Assembly (NCBI GenBank): GCA_002292945.1
Contig: DBCG01000087.1
Coordinates: 409 to 20,797, forward strand
Source of the DNA: Proteobacteria bacterium UBA964
Lineage (GTDB): Bacteria > Pseudomonadota > Gammaproteobacteria > Steroidobacterales > Steroidobacteraceae
Direction: 5' to 3'
Length of the DNA stretch: 20,389 nt
Shown: positions 13,319-20,389 of the stretch, one piece after another
Numbering within the stretch: position 1 is the stretch's first letter
How the letters are laid out: every line of letters begins with the position of its first letter
Program-made: the position numbers and the translations under genes
The notes under the pieces: model-generated
What the model was told of the DNA's origin: nothing
Seen by the model: the letters and a program-made list of their open reading frames with translations, nothing else
Database searches by the model: none

Positions 13319-13630
13319 TCAGAGATGCTTGACGCGGTCTTCCGGATCGACGACCTGGGTCAGCCGGATCCCGTAACGCTCGTTCACGAGCACCACTTCG
13401 CCACGGGCGATCACCGTGTTGTTGACACAGACATCAAGCGGCTCTCCGGCCACCCGGTCGAGTTCGACGACGCTGCCCTGCCCGAGGCGCAGAAGGTCAC
13501 GGATCCGGAGCGACGAGCGGCCGACCTCCACCGAGACGTTCACCGCGACGTTCTGGATCAGCTCGAGCTGGACGGACGGATCCGCACCAGCGTCACCCTT
13601 CGAGATGCTGCCCATCACTGATTCGTTCAT
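13319..13630 (-). CDS. fliN: FliN, flagellar switch protein
   Basis: FliN forms the lower C-ring with FliM and receives FliH-FliI complexes. The 103-residue product has a short N-terminal tail and a full SpoA domain (about 22-98), with VNVSVEVGRSSLRIRDLLRL (30-49), GSVVELDRVAGEPLDVCVNN (52-71) and ARGEVVLVNERYGIRLTQV (75-93), all standard. The ATG overlaps the fliM stop (ATGA). Slightly shorter than E. coli FliN (137) because the variable N-terminal tail is short. Confidence 0.97.
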   Translation of the reverse strand: MNESVMGSISKGDAGADPSVQLELIQNVAVNVSVEVGRSSLRIRDLLRLGQGSVVELDRVAGEPLDVCVNNTVIARGEVVLVNERYGIRLTQVVDPEDRVKHL

Positions 13631-14751
13631 GCTGCCGATGCTCCTGTTGTCCGGTCTGGATTTGACGCGGGACGCTTGCGCCGAGTCACTGGACTCGCGG
13701 CCTCCCCGTCATCGATATGCTCTTGGCCGATGCTTTGGATCTCCACCGGAGGTTTGTCGTCCTGCGGCGGCGGCACGATGCGTTCGATCCGCACTGCCGC
13801 ATTGCCGTCTGCGGTCCCGTATTCGGCATCAAAAAGATGTGAAGACTGCACAAGTACCTTCACCGCTGGCGGATTCTTGAACCACAGCGTGTCTCCTGGT
13901 CGTATCGCGGCAAGATCGAGCGCGGACACACGGAGCGTGACGAGCTGCGCGACCAACTCGAGCTCGGCATCCGTCACGGCGGCCCCGAGCTGATCCGACC
14001 ATCGGGCCGCGAGTTTCTCGTCGCGCTCGCCCGCTTGCACCCTACCGCGGAGCAGAAGCCGGATCGGCTTCAAGGCCGAGAACGGGTACATGATCGTCAG
14101 CTGTCCACGGGCTGACGAACCGAGCTCGAGGTCGAACCGGCTCACAGCGACCGTCTCACGATCCTCGCCGACCTGGGCGAACGCAGGATTGATCTCCCGG
14201 CTCACGAACTCCGGATTGATCGGATACACCGGAGCCCACGCATCACGAAGGTTCTCGAAGATGGACTCCATCAGAAGCTGGATGATGCGATCCTCGGTGG
14301 GCGTGAATCCGCGCAATGCCGACAGTTCGATCGCACCACCGCCTCGCCCGCCGAAGAAGCTGTCAACGGCACCGTAGATGACGGACGGTTCGAGTGTCAC
14401 CAGTCCGTAGCCCCGTAGCGGCGTGAAGCGCACGATGTTGACGTTGCTCGGCGAGGGCAGTGTCTTGAGATAAGCGCTGAAGGTCATCACGTCGAACGGC
14501 AGTACGGTGATCTTGACGGCCTGACGGAGCAAGGTGAGCAGACCACCGCGCAACTGTCGCGAGAACCGGTCGTTGATCATCTCGAGTGCGGCGAGTTGAC
14601 CGCGCGTCGTCGTGTCGTTCGCGACCAGGCTGTACGGCTGGACTGCAGCGCTCGACGCTTCGGTCGCCGAAGTGTCGAGGTCGCCGCTCTGCATCGCATC
14701 CACGAGGGCTGCGACCTCTTCATGGGTCAGCACTGGGCTGGAAGTTGGCAT
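13627..14751 (-). CDS. fliM: FliM, flagellar switch protein
   Basis: FliM is the C-ring subunit that binds CheY-P and sets rotation direction. Of the 374 residues, 1-20 hold the CheY-binding peptide in the form VLTHEEVAALVDAM, related to but not identical with the usual LSQxEIDALL. Residues 45-240 are the middle domain with the FFGGRGGG motif (132-139) and NPEFVSREINPAF (179-191). Residues 245-325 are the SpoA domain that pairs with FliN. A tail of about 50 residues rich in Pro, Asp and basic residues (327-374) exceeds the E. coli protein (334). The Shine-Dalgarno is weak. The gene lies 32 bp after fliL and overlaps fliN. Confidence 0.97.
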   Translation of the reverse strand: MPTSSPVLTHEEVAALVDAMQSGDLDTSATEASSAAVQPYSLVANDTTTRGQLAALEMINDRFSRQLRGGLLTLLRQAVKITVLPFDVMTFSAYLKTLPSPSNVNIVRFTPLRGYGLVTLEPSVIYGAVDSFFGGRGGGAIELSALRGFTPTEDRIIQLLMESIFENLRDAWAPVYPINPEFVSREINPAFAQVGEDRETVAVSRFDLELGSSARGQLTIMYPFSALKPIRLLLRGRVQAGERDEKLAARWSDQLGAAVTDAELELVAQLVTLRVSALDLAAIRPGDTLWFKNPPAVKVLVQSSHLFDAEYGTADGNAAVRIERIVPPPQDDKPPVEIQSIGQEHIDDGEAASPVTRRKRPASNPDRTTGASAA

Positions 14752-14783
14752 TTTCGGCTCTACGGATAAGTGGATCGGTCGGA

Positions 14784-15431
14784 TTACTGGAACACGAAGT
14801 GGGTCAACATGACCTCATCGACGCCGCCGAAGTCCTCGTTCCGGATCAGCACATCGTTCATCGCATCACGCAACGCCTCGACGAGCTTCGTCCGGCCCTC
14901 TAAAGAGGTCATCTCCTCTTCACCGAACTGCCCCGCAGTGGCGATGACCGCAGCCTCGATCGCGATCTGGTGCTTCGTGACACGCTCGACGATCTTCTCG
15001 CCGTAGAAAGTCTTGTAGGCGAGCTTGAATTGGACGAACTTCCGCGAGTTGGGGACGTTCAAGGTGAAGTCGCGCTCGATCGGTTTGTAGGTCGCGGTGA
15101 ACTTCTCGCTCTCCGGCACCTCTGCCGACGGCTTTTCCTCGCCCTCGGCGACTTCACCCGACGCAGGCTCCTCTCCGGCCTTCTCTTCCCCGGCCGCTTC
15201 TTCACCGTGTTCTTCACCGTGGTTCTCGCCCTCCTTCACCTCGACCGGCGGAGCGCTGAAGTACCCCGTCATGAAGAGGGTCGCCCCGACCGATCCACCG
15301 ATCAGCGCGATCGCACCAGCGGCGAGCATCACGAAGAAGAGCAGCTTGGATTTCTTGCTCGGCGCAGCCTCTTCACCTGGCGCTGCAGCAGCATCAGGGG
15401 CTTTCTTCTTATCGTCTTTTTTCTCTGCCAT
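14784..15431 (-). CDS. fliL: FliL, stator-associated basal body protein
   Basis: FliL surrounds and supports the MotA-MotB stators. The 215-residue product has a Lys/Ala-rich cytoplasmic tail (1-28) and one membrane helix (about 30-55). An unusually long acidic linker (about 63-110, dominated by Glu, with Gly-Glu-Glu repeats) follows. The periplasmic FliL domain (111-215) includes YKPIERDFTLNV, KFVQFKLAYKTF and ALRDAMNDVLI, and ends in the conserved VMLTHFVFQ. No clear Shine-Dalgarno precedes the ATG. It lies 31 bp after fliK and 32 bp before fliM. The domain is standard; the linker is longer than in the enteric protein (about 155 residues). Confidence 0.95.
   Translation of the reverse strand: MAEKKDDKKKAPDAAAAPGEEAAPSKKSKLLFFVMLAAGAIALIGGSVGATLFMTGYFSAPPVEVKEGENHGEEHGEEAAGEEKAGEEPASGEVAEGEEKPSAEVPESEKFTATYKPIERDFTLNVPNSRKFVQFKLAYKTFYGEKIVERVTKHQIAIEAAVIATAGQFGEEEMTSLEGRTKLVEALRDAMNDVLIRNEDFGGVDEVMLTHFVFQ
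15198..15221. repeat. 12-bp tandem duplication in fliL linker
   Basis: TTCTTCACCGTG occurs twice back to back (15198-15209 and 15210-15221), encoding His-Gly-Glu-Glu twice in the acidic linker of FliL. Confidence 0.75.
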
Positions 15432-15462
15432 CGCTATGTACCGTCAATGTGTGGGGTGGGTG

Positions 15463-17085
15463 TCAAACGAACAGGTCGATCGCACGGGAGGAAGGGTCTT
15501 TCGCGGCGATCGCGTGAAGGGGAGCCAGGGCATCACCGTCATCGCCCGTGGCGGCTTGGTGGCGTCGCACGGCCTGTGCCGTCCATCCCTGTGCAGAACC
15601 GTTGAAGGGCCGAGAGCCGGATTGACCGAATGTCCATCCCGCCAGCTGCAGGCCAGCGGTTTCGAGGGAATCTCGCAGCCGTGGCAGGCCGGACTCCAGA
15701 AGCGCCCGGACTTCGCCGTTGGCCACGCTGACATTGGCTGCTACTGCAGTACCCCGCAGCGTGAGGTCGATGTCGACCGTTCCCATGTTCGCGGGTTCAA
15801 GTTGAAGTCGGACATTCCAGTCGTCATCGCGGATCTGCGCGAGCACCCGCTGTCCAACAGCTTCGGCGAACGCTTGGACGCGCTCATCGGCCGACAGCCT
15901 TGGATCAGGCATCACCAGCACACGATCGGCTTCAGCCGTCGGCGGCAAGGTGGCCGATGGTCGGGCGAAGGACGCCTCGACAGGCGACGCGCCCACGGAC
16001 GGCAGCGTGATCATGGCGGCGAGGCCACGATCGGTTCCAACGCTGGACTCGCTGATGGTGGTCATCGGCAGGGAAGTCGTCAGCCGTGGCGCCGTATCGT
16101 CTCGGCCGACAGACGGATCGACTTGTTTCCATGCACTGGCCAGATCCCGCTCGACCTTCGGTGCTGGTACGACTCCCTCTAAATAGGGTGCTTCATTGGG
16201 CGCTTCTGACACATATCCGGCTGCCGTGAGTTCGGCTTCCGTGGCGACGCCGCTCAGCGGTGCCAGGCGATCGGGGCGCGGACGCTCGGTCAACATGGCC
16301 GGAACCGCTGCGGAGGCGGCGGTACGCAAGATGTCGCGCTCATCCGGCGCCCATGTCCGCAGTCGCAGCTGGCTCATGGACGACCGGTCAGTCATCGGAT
16401 CGGCCGGTGTCGGTACGAGGTTCGGCGTCGCGGGTGTCATCACCGTCGCCGGGCTCACCGGGGTCGCCGGGGTCGCCGTGGTCGCCGTGGTCGCCGGCAA
16501 CTCCGACGGTCGCGCCATACCGGCCATTCTTGGTGGCTCGGAACGGCTGACGGTAGCCCGCCACATCAGCAGATCTTCATCGGCGATCGGTGGGGGGGCC
16601 ATTGGTGAGGGCGGTACGACCGCGATCATCGCCAGAGGCACCGCCGACTCTTCTTCGGTCACACCGCGACGGTCGGTGTCCGGTTCGCTGACGACGACAT
16701 CGACATCGCTCAGGTCGATGGGCGCTTTCGTCCCATCGGCTGCGACCGATGCCGTCTCGCTGAGCAGCAAGCGCGCGAGGTCGCGGTTGATGCCCATGCC
16801 GACCGCGAACTCCTCGAGCTCGAGATCGGACTCTCGGACGGTCGGCTCGGTCGGCGGCGCCATGGACGCCCCCGGCAATGGCGGCAATCCGTTGCCGGTC
16901 GTTTCGTGCCGTCCGACCTCGCGCGATGGCTCGGTCGGAGGCGCTGGCAAGACCGCTTGCAGGACTGCAGCGAAAGAAATGCCCTCCGCTGCAGGCACGG
17001 AAGTGTCATCCGGCATGTCCGCAAGGCTTTGCCTCGTCGGAGCCGGACTCTCGAGCATTCGGAAAAGTGATTCTGGAACGGCCAT
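15463..17085 (-). CDS. fliK: FliK, hook-length control protein
   Basis: FliK is a secreted ruler that measures the hook and triggers the FlhB switch. The 540-residue product is long (E. coli 375). Residues 1-390 are low-complexity and rich in Ala, Pro, Thr and Ser, with few hydrophobic runs, as expected of a ruler; a repeat of three-residue units lies near 195-215. The C-terminal hook domain (about 400-490) contains WNVRLQLEPANMGTVDIDLTL, the family signature, although Met stands where Leu is common. ALLESGLPRLRDSLETAGLQL follows. A Gly/Gln-rich tail and a short C-terminus ending Ile-Asp-Leu-Phe-Val close it. The start ATG has a weak ribosome site. A sigma-54-like promoter stands 46-61 bp upstream. 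Identity rests on the C-terminal domain and position between fliJ and fliL. Confidence 0.94.
   Translation of the reverse strand: MAVPESLFRMLESPAPTRQSLADMPDDTSVPAAEGISFAAVLQAVLPAPPTEPSREVGRHETTGNGLPPLPGASMAPPTEPTVRESDLELEEFAVGMGINRDLARLLLSETASVAADGTKAPIDLSDVDVVVSEPDTDRRGVTEEESAVPLAMIAVVPPSPMAPPPIADEDLLMWRATVSRSEPPRMAGMARPSELPATTATTATPATPVSPATVMTPATPNLVPTPADPMTDRSSMSQLRLRTWAPDERDILRTAASAAVPAMLTERPRPDRLAPLSGVATEAELTAAGYVSEAPNEAPYLEGVVPAPKVERDLASAWKQVDPSVGRDDTAPRLTTSLPMTTISESSVGTDRGLAAMITLPSVGASPVEASFARPSATLPPTAEADRVLVMPDPRLSADERVQAFAEAVGQRVLAQIRDDDWNVRLQLEPANMGTVDIDLTLRGTAVAANVSVANGEVRALLESGLPRLRDSLETAGLQLAGWTFGQSGSRPFNGSAQGWTAQAVRRHQAATGDDGDALAPLHAIAAKDPSSRAIDLFV
16445..16498. repeat. Six 9-bp tandem repeats in fliK
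   Basis: Six head-to-tail units of GTCGCCGGG or close variants (CTCACCGGG, GTCGCCGTG, GTCGCCGGC) encode Ala-Thr-Thr/Pro triplets in the FliK linker. Units are whole codons, so gain or loss would lengthen or shorten the ruler by three residues without a frameshift. Confidence 0.8.
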
Positions 17086-17094
17086 GGGTGCGGA

Positions 17095-17598
17095 CTACTC
17101 TTGCCGGTTGGACTGACTGGCTGTCAGTTCTGCAACTTGGATGCCAACCGCTGCACGCCGCCCGCGCTGAGAGAGACCGTCCAGCGTCTTCTGCTCCTCG
17201 ACAGCCGCCTCCCGCTTGGCGGCCTGGGTGGCCCGATCGGCCACCTTCTCGATCGAATCCGCGAATCCGCGCCGCGCGCGGGCCTCCTCCAAGGCAGCCT
17301 CCAACAGGAACTCGGCTTGGGCAACCTCGCTGGATTGCTGCTCCGACAGCCCTGTCAACCAACCGGAGAAGTCGCGGTACATGCGTATGCTGCCGGCGCT
17401 CTGCACCGCTGTTTCACGCTTCTCGACCAACAAACCATAGTCGCCGACATACCGCTTCACGGTCTCCAGGCGGTCCTGTTCGGACGTCAATGCGCGCCGG
17501 CGTTCGGCTGCCGCACCCTCCGCCATCGACGCCAGGCTGTCACCGATCCGCACGATGCGCTTGAGCCGAGCGGCACGCTGACTGCTGCGAGCGCTCAT
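17095..17598 (-). CDS. fliJ: FliJ, flagellar export chaperone escort
   Basis: FliJ is a coiled-coil protein that inserts into the FliI ATPase ring and links it to FlhA. The 167-residue product is almost wholly helical, charged and without Cys. It has a basic start (RSSQRAARLKRIVRIGDSLA) and long heptad stretches at about 20-65 and 85-150. Sequence conservation is low in this family, so the assignment rests on size, helical pattern and the position between fliI (ATGA overlap) and fliK (9-bp gap). Its 3' end doubles as the probable sigma-54 promoter of fliK. Confidence 0.92.
   Translation of the reverse strand: MSARSSQRAARLKRIVRIGDSLASMAEGAAAERRRALTSEQDRLETVKRYVGDYGLLVEKRETAVQSAGSIRMYRDFSGWLTGLSEQQSSEVAQAEFLLEAALEEARARRGFADSIEKVADRATQAAKREAAVEEQKTLDGLSQRGRRAAVGIQVAELTASQSNRQE
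17131..17146 (-). promoter_or_regulatory. Sigma-54 promoter for fliK operon, inside fliJ
   Basis: On the minus strand TGGCATCCAAGTTGCA matches the sigma-54 elements TGGCA and TTGCA with GG and GC twelve bases apart; only the last base of TGGCAC differs. Transcription would start near 17120, 35 bases before the fliK ATG. A fliK-fliL-fliM-fliN-fliO-fliP-fliQ-fliR-flhB unit with its own sigma-54 promoter is known in Vibrio, supporting this. A small stem (ACTGAC/GTCAGT, 17112-17128) overlaps the start point. Confidence 0.72.
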
Positions 17599-18914
17599 GC
17601 AAGCACCCCGGCCAGCTGACCGAATCCGCCGTCGAAGTCGACTTTCTCGTCACTGTCCTGCTGGAGGAAAGAACGAAGCGCGCCGCGACGCTGCAGCGCT
17701 TCATCAAGATCCGCATTGGTACCTGGGCGATACGCGCCCACAGCGACCAGGTCGCGGTTCTCCTCCCATGTCGCCATCAAGCGACGGAACTTCCGCACCA
17801 GTACCCGTTGGTCGGCTGTCACCAGCTTGTTGGCGAGGCGCGAGACGGAGAGATTGATATCGATGGCCGGATACTGGCCCAGCGCCGCCAGATCCCGCGA
17901 CAGGAGCACGTGACCATCGAGGATCGCCCGCGCCCCATCGACGATCGGATCGTTGGCGTCGTCCCCTTCAGCCAATATCGTGTAGATCCCGGTGATACTG
18001 CCGCCGGTCGCGACGCTGCCGGCGCGCTCGACGAGCTCGTTGATCATCGAGAAGACTGATGGCGTATACCCTTTGGTGGTGGGCGGTTCACCCACGGCGA
18101 GCCCGACCTCCCGCTGCGCATGGGCCACGCGTGTCAGGGAATCCATGAGCAGCAGCACATCCTTGCCTTGATCGCGGAAGTACTCCGCGATCGCACAGGT
18201 GTAGTGGGTCGCCCGCAGGCGGACCACCGGTGAGCAATCTCCCGGCGCCGCGACCACGATCGCGCGTTGCCGACCTTCAGGACCCAGCGTCTCCGTCACG
18301 AAATCGAGCACTTCGCGACCACGCTCGCCGATCATCCCCACGACGACGATATCCGCAGCAGTGAAACGGGTCATCATCCCGAGCAGCATGCTCTTGCCGA
18401 CACCACTGCCTGCGATCAATCCGATACGTTGCCCGCGACCGATGGTCAGCAGGGAGTTGATGGCGCGTACGCCGACATCGAGCACTTGGTCGATGGGCGC
18501 GCGTTGCAGCGGATTCTTCCGCTCCCCGCGCAGCGGCACATAGACATCGGGATCGATCAGAGCGCCGCCATCCAATGGCAGGCCGAGTCCGTCGACGACC
18601 CGACCCAACAGCTGATCGCCGACACCGACCCGCGCCGTATGCGTCACCACCCGGACGCCGGTGCCGGGTAGCAGCCCTTGGACCGCCGCGAACGGCATGA
18701 GCATCACCTCATCGCCATCGAAGCCGACCACTTCGCAGGTGATCCCTTCACCCTGCTCCGCCACCACCTCGCAGTAGGCCCCGAGCGGTGCTCGCACGCC
18801 ACGCGCGCTCAGCATCATCCCGGTGACCCGAGTCAATACACCGCAGATGCTCGGCGCGGGCACCGAGACCGCCGAAAGGCGATCGCCCAAGGATTCAAGC
18901 AATCCGGCGCTCAA
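17595..18914 (-). CDS. fliI: FliI, flagellar type III export ATPase
   Basis: FliI is the F1-beta-like ATPase that unfolds and delivers export substrates. The 439-residue length is normal. Landmarks are the Walker A AGSGVGKS (168-175), the catalytic-Glu stretch GERGREV (196-202), the Walker B LLLMDSLTR (254-262) and the type III ATPase signature YTPSVFSMINELVERAG (283-299), followed by GSITGIYTILAEGDD. The start is TTG at 18914, overlapping the fliH stop as TTGA, with GAGG seven bases upstream; no ATG or GTG gives a full N-terminal domain with such a site. It is followed by fliJ with an ATGA overlap. Acts at the inner face of the basal body with FliH and FliJ. Confidence 0.97.
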   Translation of the reverse strand: MSAGLLESLGDRLSAVSVPAPSICGVLTRVTGMMLSARGVRAPLGAYCEVVAEQGEGITCEVVGFDGDEVMLMPFAAVQGLLPGTGVRVVTHTARVGVGDQLLGRVVDGLGLPLDGGALIDPDVYVPLRGERKNPLQRAPIDQVLDVGVRAINSLLTIGRGQRIGLIAGSGVGKSMLLGMMTRFTAADIVVVGMIGERGREVLDFVTETLGPEGRQRAIVVAAPGDCSPVVRLRATHYTCAIAEYFRDQGKDVLLLMDSLTRVAHAQREVGLAVGEPPTTKGYTPSVFSMINELVERAGSVATGGSITGIYTILAEGDDANDPIVDGARAILDGHVLLSRDLAALGQYPAIDINLSVSRLANKLVTADQRVLVRKFRRLMATWEENRDLVAVGAYRPGTNADLDEALQRRGALRSFLQQDSDEKVDFDGGFGQLAGVLA

Positions 18915-19693
18915 GGCGGGGCCTCGCGCAGCAGATCTGCTGCGGCGGCGAGAACCGCTTCCTGGGTCGCCCGGATCCTGTTCTCGAAGCGGTCATCCAC
19001 CACTTTGTCGGCGCTGCTCGCGATCGCCCCGGCGCGTGGCACCAAAGGGTCGGCGATCAGCCGCAGCGACGGCGAAGTGACCCGCGATCTCCCGAGAAGC
19101 TCGAGATCCTGCGGGTTCATCCGCACCTCGAGCACCGCATCATCGACAGGGAGATCGACCGCTGCGACCACCGCGTCGAGGTATCTGCTGAGACCCGGCG
19201 CATCGCTGAGCGTCTGCCGGGCCAATTCATTGCCGATCCTGAAGCTTGCCTGCGCCAGCGGGACCACGAGCCTGCGCTCGAGATCCGCATGGGTCTCGGC
19301 CACCACGCGCCCGATGGACTCGAGCGCCGCCATCGCCTGATCGAGCGATGCCGCGAACTCGGCTTGTGCCATGTCTCGGCCGCGCCTTTCCGCCTCAGCC
19401 ACCCACTGATCGATCTCGTCCTGCGACGGGCGCGCCGTGCCGAGCGTATCGCTGGTCTCGCCGACGAACTCTTCGCCGAAACTGTCCGTCGATACAACGG
19501 CGGTTACTGAGGATAGCTCTGCCTCGGGCTCCTGCTGGCGAGCATACTCACGCAACAAAAACCCCGCGCGACGCACCGCGAAGTGCCGCGCAGCGAAAGC
19601 CGTCACCGCGGAATCGTCTGCCCGACGGACCGAGTCCGTCGGGACGAACGCACCGCGCGCCGGCTTAGCGACCGTGTCCGATCCCGTCGTCAC
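18911..19693 (-). CDS. fliH: FliH, regulator of the FliI ATPase
   Basis: FliH dimers hold FliI to the C-ring and limit its activity. The 260-residue product (E. coli 228) has a disordered N-terminus, a helical centre (about 90-165) with AEAERRGRDMAQAEF, and a C-terminal domain. The latter carries LPVDDAVLEVRMNPQDLELL (181-200) and the closing AGAIASSADKVVDDRFENRI (221-240), which corresponds to the GxIDxS region of the family. GTG start with GAAGG six bases upstream, 12 bp after fliG. The stop overlaps the fliI TTG. Conservation is limited, but neighbourhood and C-terminal pattern agree. Confidence 0.93.
   Translation of the reverse strand: MTTGSDTVAKPARGAFVPTDSVRRADDSAVTAFAARHFAVRRAGFLLREYARQQEPEAELSSVTAVVSTDSFGEEFVGETSDTLGTARPSQDEIDQWVAEAERRGRDMAQAEFAASLDQAMAALESIGRVVAETHADLERRLVVPLAQASFRIGNELARQTLSDAPGLSRYLDAVVAAVDLPVDDAVLEVRMNPQDLELLGRSRVTSPSLRLIADPLVPRAGAIASSADKVVDDRFENRIRATQEAVLAAAADLLREAPP
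18922..18925 (-). promoter_or_regulatory. Ribosome binding site for the TTG start of fliI
   Basis: GAGG on the minus strand, seven bases before the TTG at 18914. It supports an unusual TTG start inside the fliH stop codon. Confidence 0.5.
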
Positions 19694-19705
19694 TTCAAGC
19701 CTTCA

Positions 19706-20389
19706 TCAGACATAGTCTGCGCCTCGGCCGGAGAGCATCATCTCGCCGGCGTCCGACAGCTTGCGTGCCGTGCGCAGCATCTGTTTGCGGGCCTCTTCGA
19801 CGTCCGAGAGTCTCATCGGCCCCTTGCCGTCCATCTCGTCCACGAACATCTCGCGGGCACGCGCCGACATGTTCGAGAGGAACTTGTCCTTGAGGATGTC
19901 GTCCGCACCCTTGAGCGACTGCATCAGCAGTTCCGCCGGGACCGCGCGCATCAAGGTCTGGATGCTCCGGTTGTCGCAACCCGCCAGGTTCTCGAACGCG
20001 ATCATGTTGTCCTGGATCCGTTGCGCCAGGTCGGGGTCCTGTGAATTCAGGCGGCCCATCAACCCTTGCTCGACGTCCGACTTCACGTAGTTCATGATCC
20101 GCGCCGCCGCCTTGACGCCGCCGACACTCGAGGATTTCAAAGAGGAATTCGACGAGAACTGCTTGCGCATGATCACCTCGAGTTCCTGCATCGCGGTGGG
20201 CTGGATGGTCTCCAGCGTCGCAACGCGCGAGATCACTTCCGGACGGACGGTGTCCGGCAGGAAACGAAGCACATCCGCAGCCACGTCGTAGTCGAGGAAC
20301 GAGAGCACGATCGCGATGATCTGCGGGTGTTCGCTGGCGATCATCTCGGAGATCGAACGGGCATCCATCCATTGAAGGATCTCGAGGCC
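19706..20389 (-). CDS. fliG: FliG, rotor/switch protein (5' end beyond right edge)
   Basis: FliG is the rotor protein that contacts the stators. The 227 residues seen are the middle and C-terminal domains; reading continues without a stop to the window edge (GLEILQWMDARS), so Met at 20368 is internal and not the start. The EHPQ motif occurs soon after. The middle domain ends in KSSSVGGVKAAARIMNYV, followed by a C-terminal domain with MIAFENLAGCDNRSIQTLM, LKGADDILKDKFLSNMS and the classical end LSDAGEMMLSGRG. In the torque helix the usual Asp-Asp before Arg-Ser-Ile-Gln reads Asp-Asn, and the MFxF motif reads MIAF. fliH follows after 12 bp. Confidence 0.97.
   Translation of the reverse strand, partial: GLEILQWMDARSISEMIASEHPQIIAIVLSFLDYDVAADVLRFLPDTVRPEVISRVATLETIQPTAMQELEVIMRKQFSSNSSLKSSSVGGVKAAARIMNYVKSDVEQGLMGRLNSQDPDLAQRIQDNMIAFENLAGCDNRSIQTLMRAVPAELLMQSLKGADDILKDKFLSNMSARAREMFVDEMDGKGPMRLSDVEEARKQMLRTARKLSDAGEMMLSGRGADYV

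Noticed and set aside
1..20389. tRNA, rRNA, CRISPR arrays, insertion sequences and attachment sites
   Set aside because: No array-like repeats, transposase-like frames or RNA-gene patterns were seen by eye; coding density is nearly complete.

Overview
The window is almost entirely a flagellar and motility locus. It has about 62-64% G+C by eye, is densely packed, and nearly every gene lies on the minus strand. Gene content and order (fliG-H-I-J-K-L-M-N-O-P-Q-R-flhB, then flhA-flhF-flhG-fliA and stator genes), the sigma-54 promoter signatures, the FlhF/FlhG pair and a FlgP-type outer-membrane lipoprotein all point to a Gammaproteobacterium with a polar, Vibrio/Pseudomonas-type hierarchy. I cannot name the genus. 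MotA is of the Escherichia coli family, and no chemotaxis genes are present in the window.

Read in the direction of minus-strand transcription (right to left), the window opens inside fliG. It continues with the C-ring and export ATPase group (fliG, fliH, fliI, fliJ), the hook-length ruler fliK, fliL, the switch proteins fliM and fliN, and the complete export gate fliO, fliP, fliQ, fliR and flhB. A near-consensus sigma-54 site in the 3' end of fliJ probably starts a fliK-flhB transcript. Most junctions are 4-base ATGA, GTGA or TTGA overlaps, so translational coupling is extensive.

Directly after flhB come three genes that are not standard flagellar genes. The first is a DamX-like protein (ATPase-like region without a P-loop, one membrane helix, SPOR-like C-terminus). 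The second is a soluble coiled-coil protein and the third a membrane-anchored coiled-coil protein. This module is the most unusual part of the window.

Two plus-strand genes then point into the module: a FlgP/LPP20-family lipoprotein and an exported FlgT-like protein. The second of these and the membrane coiled-coil gene collide tail to tail with overlapping stop codons. A 161-bp divergent region separates flgP from flhA and carries a textbook sigma-54 promoter for flhA.

The left half holds flhA (export gate), flhF and flhG (number and placement of flagella), fliA (sigma-28), motA, and the start of motB, which runs off the left edge. Three proteins deviate at motifs that are usually invariant. 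FlhB has NPSE instead of NPTH at its self-cleavage site. FlhF has a P-loop but no recognisable DTAG or TKxD GTPase motifs. The DamX-like protein has no Walker A. No RNA genes, insertion sequences, CRISPR arrays or gene-free stretches longer than 300 bases were seen.
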